A DNA stretch of 64,000 nucleotides from Rarobacter faecitabidus (GCF_006716265.1 NZ_VFOS01000001.1:558001-622000), one strand, 5' to 3'. Counted from the stretch's first letter, positions 28,973 to 39,934 are shown. Translations and numbers: made by a program. Notes: generated by a model from the sequence alone, not told the origin.

Positions 28973-29140
28973 ATGGCGGCTATGAAGCCACGCACCGGTG
29001 ATGGACCGTTGGAGGTCGTCAAGGAGGGTCGCAGCCTCGTCATGAAGATGCCCCTCGAGGGCGGTGGGCGACTCGTCGTCGAACTCAACGCGGAAGAGGC
29101 AGCAAACCTGAAGGTGGCGCTGCAAGGCGTCGTTGGCTGA
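28973..29140 (+). CDS. DUF3117 family small protein
   Basis: A 55-residue protein beginning MAAMKPRTGDGPLEVVKEGR and containing KMPLEGGGRLVVELNAEE. It is a strongly conserved actinobacterial protein of unknown role (Rv1211 type). The ATG at 28973 is preceded by an A+T-richer stretch with GGAG-like bases at 28948-28951, too far away to be a good ribosome site. Its last codons overlap the TTG start of the aminopeptidase gene, so the two may be translated together. Confidence 0.85.
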   Translation: MAAMKPRTGDGPLEVVKEGRSLVMKMPLEGGGRLVVELNAEEAANLKVALQGVVG

Positions 29141-30749
29141 CGTGACTGAAACCGGCCCGTCCGGCGCTGAGAATCCGCGAGGACCGGAGCTCCGGTTCGA
29201 GGTGCCGGGCGAGACGGTGGCCGCATGGTCGCCGCCGCGGGACCCCTCCGCCGGTGCGCTTGCGATTGCCGTGCGGCCGCCTGGCGGGGACGAGGTCGTC
29301 CGCCCCGGTCCGGGCGCGATCGATGCCGCCTTGCGCTACGGGATCGACCTGTCCGATCTTGCGGAACGCTATCGCGTGACGGGCAGGGCGGGAGAGGTCA
29401 CGGTCATCGAGTTGCCCCGCCTGCACGAGCGGAGCAGGCGGAGCCTCCCCTGGGACGGGCTACCCGCAACCGTAGTGTTCCTGGGCGTGGGAGACCTTAC
29501 CGGTGACTGCCTGCGCAGCGCGGGCGAGGCCCTGTGGCCCGTCATTCGATCGCACGAGGTGACCGGAGTCGATCTCGGTGCGAGCCTCACATCCCAGGCC
29601 GTGGACGCGTTCGTGACCGGAGTGATGTCCGCGAGTTACGTGCGGCCCCGGTACGGGAAGAAACCGGACGACGACGGCCTCGTCCTCGAGGCGGTCATTC
29701 AATTCCTCGGTGCCTCGCAGAGCGCCGGCGAACTCAGCGCAACGGCACGGTTTGCCGCCCAACTCGGGCGGGCGGCGCAGATGGCGCGCGAACTCACAGA
29801 CGTACCCAGCAACATCAAGTCCCCGAGTTGGCTCGCTGCCCGCTGCGTGGAGCTCGCGGAGCGTGAGGGCATGTCCGCGAGCGTGTACGACGAGGCGTGG
29901 TTGCGCTCGCAGGGCTTCGGCGGTCTCCTTGCTGTCGGTCGCGGCGCCGAGACTCCACCTTGCTTTGTGACCCTCACCTACGAACCGGACGCAACCGCCG
30001 GAGGGCTTTCCTTCGGTGCCGAACTTCCGCACTATGTGATCGTCGGCAAGGGCATCACCTTCGACACGGGCGGCTTGGCGATCAAGCCTCGTGAGCCGAT
30101 GGCGCTGATGAAGACAGACATGGCTGGCGCGGCGGCTGCGATCGGCGCGATCGCTGCGATCGCGCGGCTGAATGTCAGTCTACGAGTCACGGTGGTACTA
30201 CCCATCGCGGAGAACTCGTTCTCGGGAGCGGCGTACCGGGCCGGTGACATCGTCACGATGGCCGATGGCACGACCGTGGAGATCACGAACACCGATGCGG
30301 AGGGGCGCCTCGCCCTCGCGGACGCGATTGCATGGGCCCGCACAACGCTGTCCCCGGACGCGATCATCGATGTGGCCACGCTGACGGGGGCCGCCCGACT
30401 CGCCCTCGGCACCCGGACGGCGGCGTTCTACAGCACGAGCGACGCGCTGGCCGAACTCTGCTCCGACTCCGCCGCCAGCGGCGGAGAGAACGTATGGCGC
30501 CTTCCGTTGCCCGCCGCGTACCGAAGCGCCATCGATTCCCGCATCGCCGACCTGCGCCAGACCGCCATCGAGGGACAGCACGCGGGCAGCATCATGGCGG
30601 CGCTGTTCCTCGAGCGCTTCGCGGGGGAGGCTGACTGGCTTCACCTGGACATCGCCGGGACGGCCCGGGGCTCATCCCCGCGGCAGGGAGCCACAGGCTT
30701 CGGCGTGCAGACGCTGGCTAGGCTCCTGGTGGCGGCAGCAGACCGTTAG
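29133..30749 (+). CDS. pepA: Leucyl aminopeptidase, M17 family
   Basis: A 538-residue cytoplasmic aminopeptidase. The catalytic domain has GKGITFDTGGLAIKP, MKTDMAGAAAA and the M17 signature NTDAEGRLAL, which together bind two metal ions, and the bicarbonate-binding arginine lies in that signature. The N-terminal domain (about 1-180) is less conserved, as usual. It releases N-terminal amino acids from peptides and may take up glutathione-like or Cys-Gly peptides in other bacteria. The TTG at 29133 is used because AAGG lies 5 bases ahead; a GTG at 29142 is the alternative. Confidence 0.92.
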   Translation: MADVTETGPSGAENPRGPELRFEVPGETVAAWSPPRDPSAGALAIAVRPPGGDEVVRPGPGAIDAALRYGIDLSDLAERYRVTGRAGEVTVIELPRLHERSRRSLPWDGLPATVVFLGVGDLTGDCLRSAGEALWPVIRSHEVTGVDLGASLTSQAVDAFVTGVMSASYVRPRYGKKPDDDGLVLEAVIQFLGASQSAGELSATARFAAQLGRAAQMARELTDVPSNIKSPSWLAARCVELAEREGMSASVYDEAWLRSQGFGGLLAVGRGAETPPCFVTLTYEPDATAGGLSFGAELPHYVIVGKGITFDTGGLAIKPREPMALMKTDMAGAAAAIGAIAAIARLNVSLRVTVVLPIAENSFSGAAYRAGDIVTMADGTTVEITNTDAEGRLALADAIAWARTTLSPDAIIDVATLTGAARLALGTRTAAFYSTSDALAELCSDSAASGGENVWRLPLPAAYRSAIDSRIADLRQTAIEGQHAGSIMAALFLERFAGEADWLHLDIAGTARGSSPRQGATGFGVQTLARLLVAAADR

Positions 30750-30769
30750 GTGGCGTCCGCCGCGCAGAC

Positions 30770-31357
30770 CTAGCGGAGCTTGCTTGCGACGAGCAGCCCG
30801 GAGCCGACGGGCAGCAGCACGGGGGCCAGCGACTCGTCCTCCCGGATCCTCGCGAAAATCCGGCGCAGCGCGGTTACCGGTTCGTCACGGCGCGCCGGGT
30901 CGGGAACCTGGTCGTGCCACAGCGCGTTGGTGATAGCCAGGACGCCGCCGGGTCGCAGCAGCCGCAGCCCCTGCTCGACGTGCTCGGCGAGTTGTTCGGG
31001 CCATTCGGCGACGAGCACCAGGTCGTATGCGGAGTCCGCCAGGCGCGGGAGCACCTCGCCGGGACGCCCGAGAATCGTGCGGGTCCGGCCCGGAGCGATA
31101 CCGCTCGCCTTGAACGATGCCTTGGCCTGGCGCTGATGCTCGGCCTCCACATCGATCGTCGTCAGCACACCTTGGGGCGCCATGCCCGCGAGCAGATAGA
31201 GGGCCGCAACTCCGGCCCCGGTTCCGACCTCAACGACCGTCTTGGCCTGGAGTGTTGCCGCCAGGGTGCGCAGCGTCGCGCCGGTGGCGGGGCTGATCGC
31301 GGGGATGCCGAACTCGGCTGCGCGGCTGCGCGCCTGTTGGAGTTCGGGCGAGTCCAC
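30770..31357 (-). CDS. SAM-dependent O-methyltransferase, COMT/Rv1220c type
   Basis: From the first standard start (GTG, 31357) there are 195 residues with the class I methyltransferase fold: motif I VVEVGTGAGVAALYLLAG, the acidic IDVEAEH, and YDLVLVAEW in place of the usual DxVFxDA. This looks too short at the front: upstream in frame lie codons for ATDKALSWSYAEEFV, the conserved N-terminal helix of this family, with no ATG, GTG or TTG. An AGGAG (31412-31416) sits 6 bases before an ATC at 31405, which would give 211 residues. The substrate is unknown. It is divergent from tatB. Confidence 0.8.
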   Translation of the reverse strand: MDSPELQQARSRAAEFGIPAISPATGATLRTLAATLQAKTVVEVGTGAGVAALYLLAGMAPQGVLTTIDVEAEHQRQAKASFKASGIAPGRTRTILGRPGEVLPRLADSAYDLVLVAEWPEQLAEHVEQGLRLLRPGGVLAITNALWHDQVPDPARRDEPVTALRRIFARIREDESLAPVLLPVGSGLLVASKLR

Positions 31358-31488
31358 GACGAATTCCTCGGCGTAACTCCAGCTCAGTGCCTTGTCGGTA
31401 GCGATGACGATCTCCTAAAGAACATGTGCGCGGCGTACCATGGTGATGCTTCATTTTACGGGCAAGCGCGAGGAGCGTGCGAGTACAG

Positions 31489-32970
<1,482 letters not shown>

Positions 32971-32971
<1 letters not shown>

Positions 32972-33561
32972 TGAGGCTCCCGGAGCGAGGCGAGGGCCAG
33001 TTGCGCATCGGCGTCGCGATCACGGTACCGGAACCCTTCGCGACCGAGTTGCAGGTGGCCCGCCAGGGGTTCAAGGACCCGCTCGCGCTGACGATTCCCC
33101 CGCATATCACCCTGTTGGGGCCCACGGTCGTCAACGAGGCGGACATGGACGAGGTCCACGAGCATCTGGCAGGCGTTGCCGCCACGGTGCCGACGTTCCT
33201 GGTGCACCTGCGTAGTTCAGGCACATTCCGGCCGATCTCGCAGGTCGTCTTCGTCCAGGTGGCGCAGGGAATCGCGGAGTGCGAAATGCTGGAAACGGCG
33301 ATTCGACGCGGTCCGCTGGCGCAGGAATTGCGTTTCCACTACCACCCGCACGTCACGGTCGCGCACGACGTGCCGGCCACGCAACTGAACGTGGCGTTCG
33401 AGGACATGGCATCGTACGAGGCGAGTTTCGCGGCCAACGAGATCCAGCTCTACGAGCATGGAGATGACAACAAGTGGCGCGTCGTGCGCTCCTACCCGCT
33501 CATCTCAGAGGTGACGGACGACGATTTTCCCACCGTGCTGGTGCCGCCGCCGGACGCCTAG
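32971..33561 (+). CDS. 2'-5' RNA ligase/phosphodiesterase-like protein (2H family)
   Basis: A 196-residue protein with the two HxT motifs of the 2H phosphoesterase fold, PPHITLLGP (residues 48-56) and HPHVTVAHD (127-135). The fold is used by RNA 2'-5' ligases and cyclic phosphodiesterases that act on RNA ends. The gene overlaps trpS by one base (TAATG) and is the normal neighbour of trpS in several actinobacteria. The exact substrate is unknown. Confidence 0.82.
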
Positions 33562-33621
33562 CCAGTAGCACTCGCCGAGACCCTCGGTCCGAGGCCGTGG
33601 AGAGCCTTGGCGGCTCAGCTC

Positions 33622-33882
33622 CTAGCGCGAACCCAGGATGATGAGTACGAGCGCCAGCACGATCGCGCCGATCGCGACGCCGAGGACCGTTCGCTGGACC
33701 CACACCGGAGATGCCTCGCCCCACGGCTTGTCGTCCTCCAGTTCCGCTGGCTCGTCGCCGTCATCGGCGGGCAGGAGCGGGGCCGGGGGAGCGTTCTCTT
33801 CATCGAGGGCAGGGCCATTCGTCTCAGCGCGATGGGCGTCGCCGCCGTCGTTGTCGTCGAATTGCGGGCCGGGCGAAGTCAT
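33622..33882 (-). CDS. Small single-helix membrane protein
   Basis: An 86-residue protein: an acidic, proline-rich hydrophilic N-terminal part of about 58 residues and one C-terminal membrane helix (VLGVAIGAIVLALVLIILGSR). A tail-anchored topology follows. The ATG at 33882 has a TAGATT -10 box 6 bases ahead, which favours a real, leaderless gene. Unknown function. Confidence 0.65.
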   Translation of the reverse strand: MTSPGPQFDDNDGGDAHRAETNGPALDEENAPPAPLLPADDGDEPAELEDDKPWGEASPVWVQRTVLGVAIGAIVLALVLIILGSR

Positions 33883-33888
33883 GAAATG

Positions 33889-33894
33889 AATCTA
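33889..33894 (-). promoter_or_regulatory. -10 box for the leaderless small membrane protein gene
   Basis: TAGATT on the minus strand ends 6 bases before the ATG. Confidence 0.5.
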
Positions 33895-33909
33895 GCACCT
33901 GGTTCCGCG

Positions 33910-33915
33910 TACGCT
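33910..33915 (+). promoter_or_regulatory. -10 box of the BrkB-family gene
   Basis: TACGCT lies 33 bases before the start. A short leader with AGAAGAGG (33931-33938) follows, so unlike many neighbours this gene uses a ribosome site. Confidence 0.45.
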
Positions 33916-33947
33916 GGAACGCCGGCCGACAGAAGAGGTACCCCGCG

Positions 33948-34865
33948 ATGCGCATGGTTGATGACACGATCAAGAACGTTAAGCGACTGTTGGACTGGTG
34001 GAATGCTACTCGCCTGGGGCGAGCGATCGGCCGCTATGGACGGGCGCCGGGCGGTCTACTCTCGGGAGGCGTGGCCTATTCGGCGGCCTTCTCGATGTTC
34101 GCGGCCCTCGTTATCGGCTACACCATCCTGGCTCGAGTTCTCAGCGGGCAGGAGGAACTGCGGGACAGGGTCATCGATCAGATCGACCAGTACATTCCCG
34201 GCCTCGTAGACAATGGCGATGGCGGGGTACTCAGCCCGGACCAACTCGTGTTGAGCGGCGGCACGGGATGGGCGACGCTCATCGCTGGCGTCGTGCTCCT
34301 CTGGAGCGCGATCGGATTCATGGGCGGGCTGCGATCCGCGGTGAGCACGGTGCTGGACACGACGTCAGACCCGATCAACCCGGTCCTCGTCAAGGTGAGG
34401 GATCTGGGCGGATTCGTGGTCCTGCTGGTTGCCCTCGTGGCGTCGGCGGCGCTCAGCATCGTCGCGACGAGTGCGTCTTCGTGGCTGCAGGGCATTTTGG
34501 GATCGGGGTTTGCCTCGGTACTCGTTTCGATCGCCGGGGTGCTTGTCGCAGTCGTGATCGACGTGGGGATATTCGTCTATGTCATTCGGGTGATGGGACG
34601 CTACAAGGGACGTCGATGGGAGACGCTCGCGGCGGGTCTGGCCGTGGCCTTGGTCGTTGAAGGGCTGCGGATCGCTGGAACGCAGGTCATCACCGGATCC
34701 GCCGAGAAGAACGCGCTTCTGGCGTCCTTCGCCACGATCATCACGCTACTGCTGGTCGTCAACCTGATCACCATGGTGACGCTCTACGCGGCCGCTTGGC
34801 TGGCCGAATCCCCGATGCTCGTGGCGGCCGAGGGCAAAGGCGACTCCGTGGGGGACGAAGCGTAA
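33948..34865 (+). CDS. YihY/BrkB-family membrane protein (YhjD type)
   Basis: A 305-residue integral membrane protein with about six hydrophobic segments. LLSGGVAYSAAFSMFAALVIGY near residue 37 is the family hallmark (GGVAYxxxFSxFP-like), and AIGFMGGLRSAVSTVLD and RRWETLAAGLAVALVVEGLR follow. Actinobacterial YhjD sits next to trpS (Rv3335c/Rv3336c), as here. E. coli YhjD has been linked to lipid A precursor export; in an organism without LPS the substrate is not known. The start chosen (ATG 33948) follows AGAAGAGG by 9 bases. Confidence 0.87.
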   Translation: MRMVDDTIKNVKRLLDWWNATRLGRAIGRYGRAPGGLLSGGVAYSAAFSMFAALVIGYTILARVLSGQEELRDRVIDQIDQYIPGLVDNGDGGVLSPDQLVLSGGTGWATLIAGVVLLWSAIGFMGGLRSAVSTVLDTTSDPINPVLVKVRDLGGFVVLLVALVASAALSIVATSASSWLQGILGSGFASVLVSIAGVLVAVVIDVGIFVYVIRVMGRYKGRRWETLAAGLAVALVVEGLRIAGTQVITGSAEKNALLASFATIITLLLVVNLITMVTLYAAAWLAESPMLVAAEGKGDSVGDEA

Positions 34866-35084
34866 TCCAACCTGCTTCACAGCGGCAGATTAGTGGCTAT
34901 GTCGAGGATTTCGGAGTCGGGACAGCCACCTTGACTTCCAGATCGCCACGATCATAAACGGCGATTGGTGGCCTGGGCTGGCGTCTCATAAGGGTCCTAG
35001 ACGCTCTCCACGATCAACGTCCCATATGGCATGGTCCACCGGTCCACGTCGTGTTTCGGCGACCGCTGGTGTTACCCCTAGGGG

Positions 35085-35852
35085 CTAGAACGCCCGGGTG
35101 ATCATGGCGCGCTTGACCTCTTGGATGGCGCGGGTGACCTCGATGCCGCGGGGGCATGCCTCGGTGCAGTTGAAGGTCGTCCGGCAGCGCCACACGCCTT
35201 CCTTGTCATTCAGAACCTCCAGGCGCTGCGTGGCACCCTGATCGCGCGAGTCGAAGATGAATCGGTGGGCGTTCACGATCGCCGCGGGACCGAAGTACTG
35301 CCCGTCGGTCCAGAACACGGGGCAGGACGACGTGCAGGCCGCGCAGAGGATGCACTTGGTGGTGTCGTCGTAGCGCTCGCGCTGCTCGGGGGACTGGTGG
35401 CGTTCCGCGCTGGGGTGCTTGCCGTCGTTCACGATGAGGAACGGCATGATCTCGCGATACGAGGCGAAGAACGGCTCCATGTCGACGACGAGGTCCTTGA
35501 TGACCGGCAGTCCCTTGATGGGCTCGACGGTGATCGGCTTGTTCGGATTGATGTCCTTCAGCAGGGTCTTGCAGGCCAGGCGGTTGCGGCCGTTGATGCG
35601 CATCGCATCGGATCCACAAATACCGTGGGCGCACGAGCGGCGGAAGGTCAGCGATCCGTCCTGCTCCCACTTGATCTTGTGCAGGGCGTCGAGCACGCGG
35701 TCAGTGCCGTGCACGTCGACGTCGAACTCATCCCAGTACGGGTCCGGTCCGTGGTTTTCGGGATCGAAGCGCATGATGCGCAGCGTCACGGTGAAACTCG
35801 GGATGGCTCCGGCCTCGACGGGGCCGGTTTCGGTTTCGACGATGGCGGTCAT
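35085..35852 (-). CDS. sdhB: Succinate dehydrogenase iron-sulfur subunit
   Basis: A 255-residue subunit with an N-terminal 2Fe-2S domain (SCAHGICGSDAMRI...LAC; the third ligand position of the classic motif is an aspartate here, as in many SdhB) and a C-terminal domain with CILCAACTSSCPVFW and CRTTFNCTEACPRGI for the 4Fe-4S and 3Fe-4S clusters. It passes electrons from FAD to quinone. Its ATG overlaps the sdhA stop (TGATG). It is the last gene of sdhCDAB. Confidence 0.95.
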   Translation of the reverse strand: MTAIVETETGPVEAGAIPSFTVTLRIMRFDPENHGPDPYWDEFDVDVHGTDRVLDALHKIKWEQDGSLTFRRSCAHGICGSDAMRINGRNRLACKTLLKDINPNKPITVEPIKGLPVIKDLVVDMEPFFASYREIMPFLIVNDGKHPSAERHQSPEQRERYDDTTKCILCAACTSSCPVFWTDGQYFGPAAIVNAHRFIFDSRDQGATQRLEVLNDKEGVWRCRTTFNCTEACPRGIEVTRAIQEVKRAMITRAF

Positions 35853-37705
35853 CAGTACTTACGCTCCATCGGTTCGTAGCGGGTGACGGTGACGGGTTTG
35901 GCGCCCAGCTCGAGCTTGTAGCCGTCGAAGGCCTCGACGAAATCGAAAGCGTTCGCGTCGGTCAGATCGTCGGTGGCGACCAGGTCCGTCGTGGCGTCAC
36001 CGGCGGCTAGCGGACGGCGGTAGACCATCGTGTGCTGCATGTAGTGGGCATCGTCGCGGTCCGGGAAATCCTCGCGGAAGTGGCCTCCGCGCGATTCGCG
36101 GCGGTTAAGGGCGCCGACTACAACGACCTCCGCGAGGTCGAGCAGGAAGCCGAGTTCCAGCGCTTCGAGCAGGTCGGTGTTGAACAGTTTTCCCTTGTCC
36201 TGGACCGAGACGCGCGTGTAGCGCTCCTGCAGTTGCCGGATCGTGTCGAGTGCCTCGGTGAGCGACTCGTGGGTGCGGAAGACCTGGGCGTTGCGGTCCA
36301 TGATCTCTTGCAGCGACCTGCGGACGTCCGCCACGCGCTCGCCATCGGGACGGGTGCGCATGTCCTCGAGCTTGGCCACAGTGGCATCAACCGCGTCGCC
36401 CGGCACATCGATGAACTGCGCAGTCTTGGCGTATTCGGCGGCGGCGCGTCCGGCGCGCTTTCCGAACACGTTGATGTCGAGCAGCGAATTGGTGCCGAGC
36501 CGGTTGGAACCGTGCACGGACACGCAGGCGACCTCGCCGGCGGCGAACAGGCCGCGGACCACGTGTTCGTTGTCGCGCAGCACCTCGGTGTTGATGTTCG
36601 TCGGGATGCCACCCATGGCGTAGTGCGCCGTCGGGTAGACCGGCACCGGCTCGGTGTAGGGCTCGACGCCGAGGTAGGTGCGCGCGAACTCGGTGATGTC
36701 CGGCAGCTTCGCGTCGATGTGCGCGGGTTCGAGGTGCGTCAGATCGAGCAGGACGTAGTCCTTGTTGGGCCCGGCTCCCCGGCCCTCGCGGACCTCGTTC
36801 GCCATGGACCGGGCGACGATATCGCGCGGCGCGAGGTCCTTGATGGTGGGGGCGTAGCGTTCCATGAAGCGCTCGCCGTTCCCGTTGCGCAGGATCGCGC
36901 CCTCGCCACGAGCAGCCTCGGACAGCAGGATGCCGAGGCCGGCCAGGCCTGTCGGGTGGAACTGGAAGAACTCCATGTCCTCGAGCGGGATGCCGCGCCG
37001 CAGGGCGAGGGCCATGCCGTCACCGGTCAGGGTGTGGGCGTTGGAGGTCGTCTTGAAGATCTTGCCCGCCCCACCGGTCGCGAAGACCACGGACTTGGCC
37101 TGGAAGATGTGGATCTCGCCCGACGCGAGGTCGTAGGCGACGACGCCGACCGCGTTGACGGCCTCGCCCTCGGGGATCGTGTCGCGAGAGAGGTCATGGT
37201 CGACCAGCAGGTCGAGCACGTAGAACTCGTTGAAGAACTCCACCTGCTGCTTCACGCAGTTCTGGTAGAGCGTCTGCAGGATCATGTGACCGGTGCGGTC
37301 GGCGGCGTAGCACGCGCGGCGCACGGCAGCCTCACCGTGGTTGCGCGTGTGACCGCCGAAGCGCCGCTGGTCGATCTTCCCATCGGGGGTCCGGTTGAAC
37401 GGCAGGCCCATGTGCTCCAGGTCCATCACCGCGTCAATGGCCTCCTTGGCCATGACCTCGGCCGCGTCCTGGTCGACGAGGTAATCGCCGCCCTTGACCG
37501 TGTCGAAGGTGTGCCACTCCCAGTTGTCGTCCTCGACGTTGGCGAGGGCCGCGCACATACCGCCTTGCGCGGCACCCGTGTGGGACCGCGTGGGGTAGAG
37601 CTTCGAAATGACCGCGGTCGAAGCCTCGTTCGAGGCCTCCAGCGCAGCGCGCATGCCAGCACCGCCGGCACCGACGATCACGACGTCAAAACTGTGAGTC
37701 TGCAT
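35852..37705 (-). CDS. sdhA: Succinate dehydrogenase flavoprotein subunit
   Basis: From ATG 37705 there are 617 residues. The FAD motif [17 protein letters not shown] opens the protein; SHTGAAQGG is the covalent-FAD loop with the histidine that carries [11 protein letters not shown] and the substrate-site region [21 protein letters not shown] follow. [19 protein letters not shown] is also typical. It oxidises succinate to fumarate on the inner face of the membrane. The open frame continues upstream, but that part overlaps sdhD and is shadow. It lies 29 bases after sdhD. Confidence 0.96.
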   Translation of the reverse strand: MQTHSFDVVIVGAGGAGMRAALEASNEASTAVISKLYPTRSHTGAAQGGMCAALANVEDDNWEWHTFDTVKGGDYLVDQDAAEVMAKEAIDAVMDLEHMGLPFNRTPDGKIDQRRFGGHTRNHGEAAVRRACYAADRTGHMILQTLYQNCVKQQVEFFNEFYVLDLLVDHDLSRDTIPEGEAVNAVGVVAYDLASGEIHIFQAKSVVFATGGAGKIFKTTSNAHTLTGDGMALALRRGIPLEDMEFFQFHPTGLAGLGILLSEAARGEGAILRNGNGERFMERYAPTIKDLAPRDIVARSMANEVREGRGAGPNKDYVLLDLTHLEPAHIDAKLPDITEFARTYLGVEPYTEPVPVYPTAHYAMGGIPTNINTEVLRDNEHVVRGLFAAGEVACVSVHGSNRLGTNSLLDINVFGKRAGRAAAEYAKTAQFIDVPGDAVDATVAKLEDMRTRPDGERVADVRRSLQEIMDRNAQVFRTHESLTEALDTIRQLQERYTRVSVQDKGKLFNTDLLEALELGFLLDLAEVVVVGALNRRESRGGHFREDFPDRDDAHYMQHTMVYRRPLAAGDATTDLVATDDLTDANAFDFVEAFDGYKLELGAKPVTVTRYEPMERKY

Positions 37706-37734
37706 CGCTTCGGCAATCTCCTTGGGTGGTGGGG

Positions 37735-38187
37735 CTAGCGCGCCGTGCAGAAGCTCGCGAGGAGATCTGCGGGAGCATCGGTGGGGCAGGGATCGAAGGT
37801 GAAGATGACGAGCGTGCCGAGCACGATCACGATCGCGGTGATGCCGTATAGGAACACCTTCAACCCGAAACGCAACGAGTCGCGAGATACGTAGTCGTTG
37901 ATGATGGTGCGGACGCCATTGCCGCCGTGGATCATGGCGAGCCAGAGCATCAGCAGGTCCCAGGTCTGCCACAGCGGGCTGGCCCACTTGCCGCCCACGA
38001 ACGCGAAGTCGATCGCGTGGACGCCGTCACCGACCATCAGGTTGACGAATAGGTGGCCGAAGATGAGCACCACGAGCACGACGCCCGAGATTCGCATGAA
38101 GAGCCAGGTGTAGAGCTCGAAGTTGCCGCGAGTGGTCTTCTTGCGCGCGTATCGTTCGCGCGGTGCGGGAATGATCGTGTCAGTCAT
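37735..38187 (-). CDS. sdhD: Succinate dehydrogenase membrane anchor subunit
   Basis: From ATG 38187 there are 150 residues with three membrane helices (about 33-55, 80-97 and 109-130). [30 protein letters not shown] and [15 protein letters not shown] hold the haem-ligand and quinone-site histidines of the actinobacterial type. It anchors SdhAB to the membrane with SdhC. The upstream part of the frame is shadow. Confidence 0.9.
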   Translation of the reverse strand: MTDTIIPAPRERYARKKTTRGNFELYTWLFMRISGVVLVVLIFGHLFVNLMVGDGVHAIDFAFVGGKWASPLWQTWDLLMLWLAMIHGGNGVRTIINDYVSRDSLRFGLKVFLYGITAIVIVLGTLVIFTFDPCPTDAPADLLASFCTAR

Positions 38188-38189
38188 GA

Positions 38190-38570
38190 TCAGTGGCCTC
38201 CGAACACGTTCATCAGGTGCCGGGGCAGGAATCCGGCCATCGTGACGAGGAACAGCCCGACGACGATCCAGAGCATCACACGCTGGTAGCGCGGTCCCTT
38301 GGCGAGGAAGTCGACCAGGATGATCCGGATCCCGTTGAACGCGTGGAACACGACCGCTGCGACGAGGCCGGCCTCGCCGAGCCCTAGGATCGGCGTCTTG
38401 TACGTGCCGATCACGGCGTTGTAGGCCTCCGGCGATATCCGTACGAGCGCGGTGTCGAGTACATGGACGACGAGGAACAGAAAGAGCAATAGACCGGTTA
38501 CGCGATGCGCAACCCACGACCACATGCCTTCGCGGCCGCGGTACAACGTGCCGACTGGTGCGCTGGGCAC
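38190..38570 (-). CDS. sdhC: Succinate dehydrogenase cytochrome b556 subunit
   Basis: The GTG at 38570 is chosen: AGGAGG sits 6 bases ahead and the product (126 residues) then begins with the family-typical PAGTLYRGREGMWSWVAHRVTG-like segment. Three helices follow, with FLVVHVLDTALV and VVFHAFNGIRIILVDF containing the conserved histidines. The frame runs 37 codons further upstream without support. It begins the sdhCDAB operon; the divergent region to manC is 207 bases. Confidence 0.9.
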   Translation of the reverse strand: MPSAPVGTLYRGREGMWSWVAHRVTGLLLFLFLVVHVLDTALVRISPEAYNAVIGTYKTPILGLGEAGLVAAVVFHAFNGIRIILVDFLAKGPRYQRVMLWIVVGLFLVTMAGFLPRHLMNVFGGH

Positions 38571-38765
38571 TCTCGCCTCCTGTGGCGTGTCTCGCGGGGG
38601 GTTCGCGACGCTGGCTGAGGGGATGGGGCGTAGAAGCGCCAGTCCACGGCGAACCGGCCCCTGATTACGGGGTATGAACAACTTACACCGTCACCTATCC
38701 ATCCTTAAGTTAGGCTCCCCTGATTTCGCTGCGTTTCGTACGCGCGCGCTTTATCGCGCGCTCGC

Positions 38766-38771
38766 TATGCT
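38766..38771 (+). promoter_or_regulatory. -10 box for leaderless manC
   Basis: TATGCT lies 6 bases before the ATG at 38778, with no ribosome site. Confidence 0.6.
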
Positions 38772-38777
38772 GGCCTG

Positions 38778-39905
38778 ATGGGCGATCAAGGTGAGGTTAT
38801 CGAGGGGTTCACGGCGATTATTCCGGCGGGTGGATCGGGGACGAGGCTCTGGCCGTTGTCTCGCCAGCACCGTCCGAAATTCCTGCTCGACCTGTTTGGC
38901 AGCGGCCGGTCGATGCTCCAGAGCACCGTCGACCGCATGCGCCCGCTCTGCGATCCCGAGCGCATTTTCATCGTCACCGGTAGCGCGCACGAGGCAGCCG
39001 TGAGTGAGCAGTGCCCGGAACTCGCGGCCGCCGACAACATCTTGATCGAGGCATCGCCGCGCGATTCCATGGCTGCGATCGGTCTCGCCGCCGCCGTAAT
39101 CGAGCGGCGCTTCGGTCCGACCATCGTCGGATCGTTCGCCGCCGACCACGTGATTTCGGGCTCGGACGAGTTCTTCCAGGCAATCAACCAGGCGGTCGCA
39201 GTGGCCCGAGAGGGCTATCTGGTGACGATCGGAATGCCAGCGACGCGCCCGTCCACGGCGTTCGGCTACATCAGAACGGGGGACCGGCTGGATATAGCGG
39301 ACGCGCCGCGGGCACGCCGCGTCGTTGCGTTCAAGGAGAAGCCCGATTCCCACACGGCGATGGAGTACCTCGCGACAGGCAACTATCGGTGGAACGCGGG
39401 CATGTTCGTCGTGTCGACCGATGTGCTCCTCGGACATCTTGAACGCCTGCGGCCCGAACTGCATGCTGCACTGCGAACCATCGCCGGGGTGTGGGGCACT
39501 GACCGGCAGGCGGAGGCCATGCGCGAGTTGTGGCCGACGCTCGAGAAGGTGTCGATCGACGTGGCACTCGCCGAACCGGTGGCGGATGCGGGGGGTGCGG
39601 CGGTGATCTCGGGATCCTTCGGCTGGGATGACGTCGGGGACTTCAACTCGCTCGCCGCCCTGCTACCGTCCGCCGATGAGTTGGGCAACAAACTGCTGGG
39701 CATGCGCGAGTCGATCGTGACGGAGAAGGTCGCCGGATCCATCATCTCGGCCTCCACAGGGCGGACCATCGCGGTACTGGGGCTCGACGACGTCGTGGTG
39801 ATCGACACCGAGGACGCGGTCCTCGTGACGACCCGAGCACGCGCCCAGCAGGTGCGGCAAATCGTGCAGTCGGTGACGGAGATCATCCCTGATCCGCCCG
39901 TGTGA
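38778..39905 (+). CDS. manC: Mannose-1-phosphate guanylyltransferase
   Basis: A 375-residue nucleotidyltransferase. FTAIIPAGGSGTRLWPLSRQHRPKFLLDL is the standard GDP-mannose pyrophosphorylase opening, with the GGxGTRLWPLSR nucleotide loop. FKEKPD and the NAGMFV/ SIDVALAE segments (product-side) are as expected. It makes GDP-mannose from mannose 1-phosphate and GTP for mannosylated cell-envelope lipids and glycans. It lacks the mannose-isomerase extension of bifunctional enzymes. GDP-mannose and the nearby PAPS-making genes could in principle serve the same envelope glycans, but that is a guess. Confidence 0.92.
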   Translation: MGDQGEVIEGFTAIIPAGGSGTRLWPLSRQHRPKFLLDLFGSGRSMLQSTVDRMRPLCDPERIFIVTGSAHEAAVSEQCPELAAADNILIEASPRDSMAAIGLAAAVIERRFGPTIVGSFAADHVISGSDEFFQAINQAVAVAREGYLVTIGMPATRPSTAFGYIRTGDRLDIADAPRARRVVAFKEKPDSHTAMEYLATGNYRWNAGMFVVSTDVLLGHLERLRPELHAALRTIAGVWGTDRQAEAMRELWPTLEKVSIDVALAEPVADAGGAAVISGSFGWDDVGDFNSLAALLPSADELGNKLLGMRESIVTEKVAGSIISASTGRTIAVLGLDDVVVIDTEDAVLVTTRARAQQVRQIVQSVTEIIPDPPV

Positions 39906-39922
39906 TGCCCTGTCGATCGCGG

Positions 39923-39928
39923 TAGGCT
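39923..39928 (+). promoter_or_regulatory. -10 box for leaderless amidohydrolase
   Basis: TAGGCT lies 6 bases before the GTG at 39935, which again lacks a ribosome site. Confidence 0.6.
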
Positions 39929-39934
39929 CTGGTA

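Noticed and set aside
34866-35084. Terminator hairpins between convergent yhjD-type gene and sdhB
   Set aside because: Only weak short inverted repeats (for instance ATCGCC and GGCGAT, or CCCCTAGGGG) were seen; none convincing.
36032-37738. A 568-residue plus-strand open frame opposite sdhA
   Set aside because: Antisense shadow of sdhA, which has covalent-FAD and active-site motifs. No ribosome site or known motif in the shadow.
38571-38681. Longer SdhC from 38681
   Set aside because: The family start and AGGAGG both fit the GTG at 38570; the added 37 residues are unlike SdhC.
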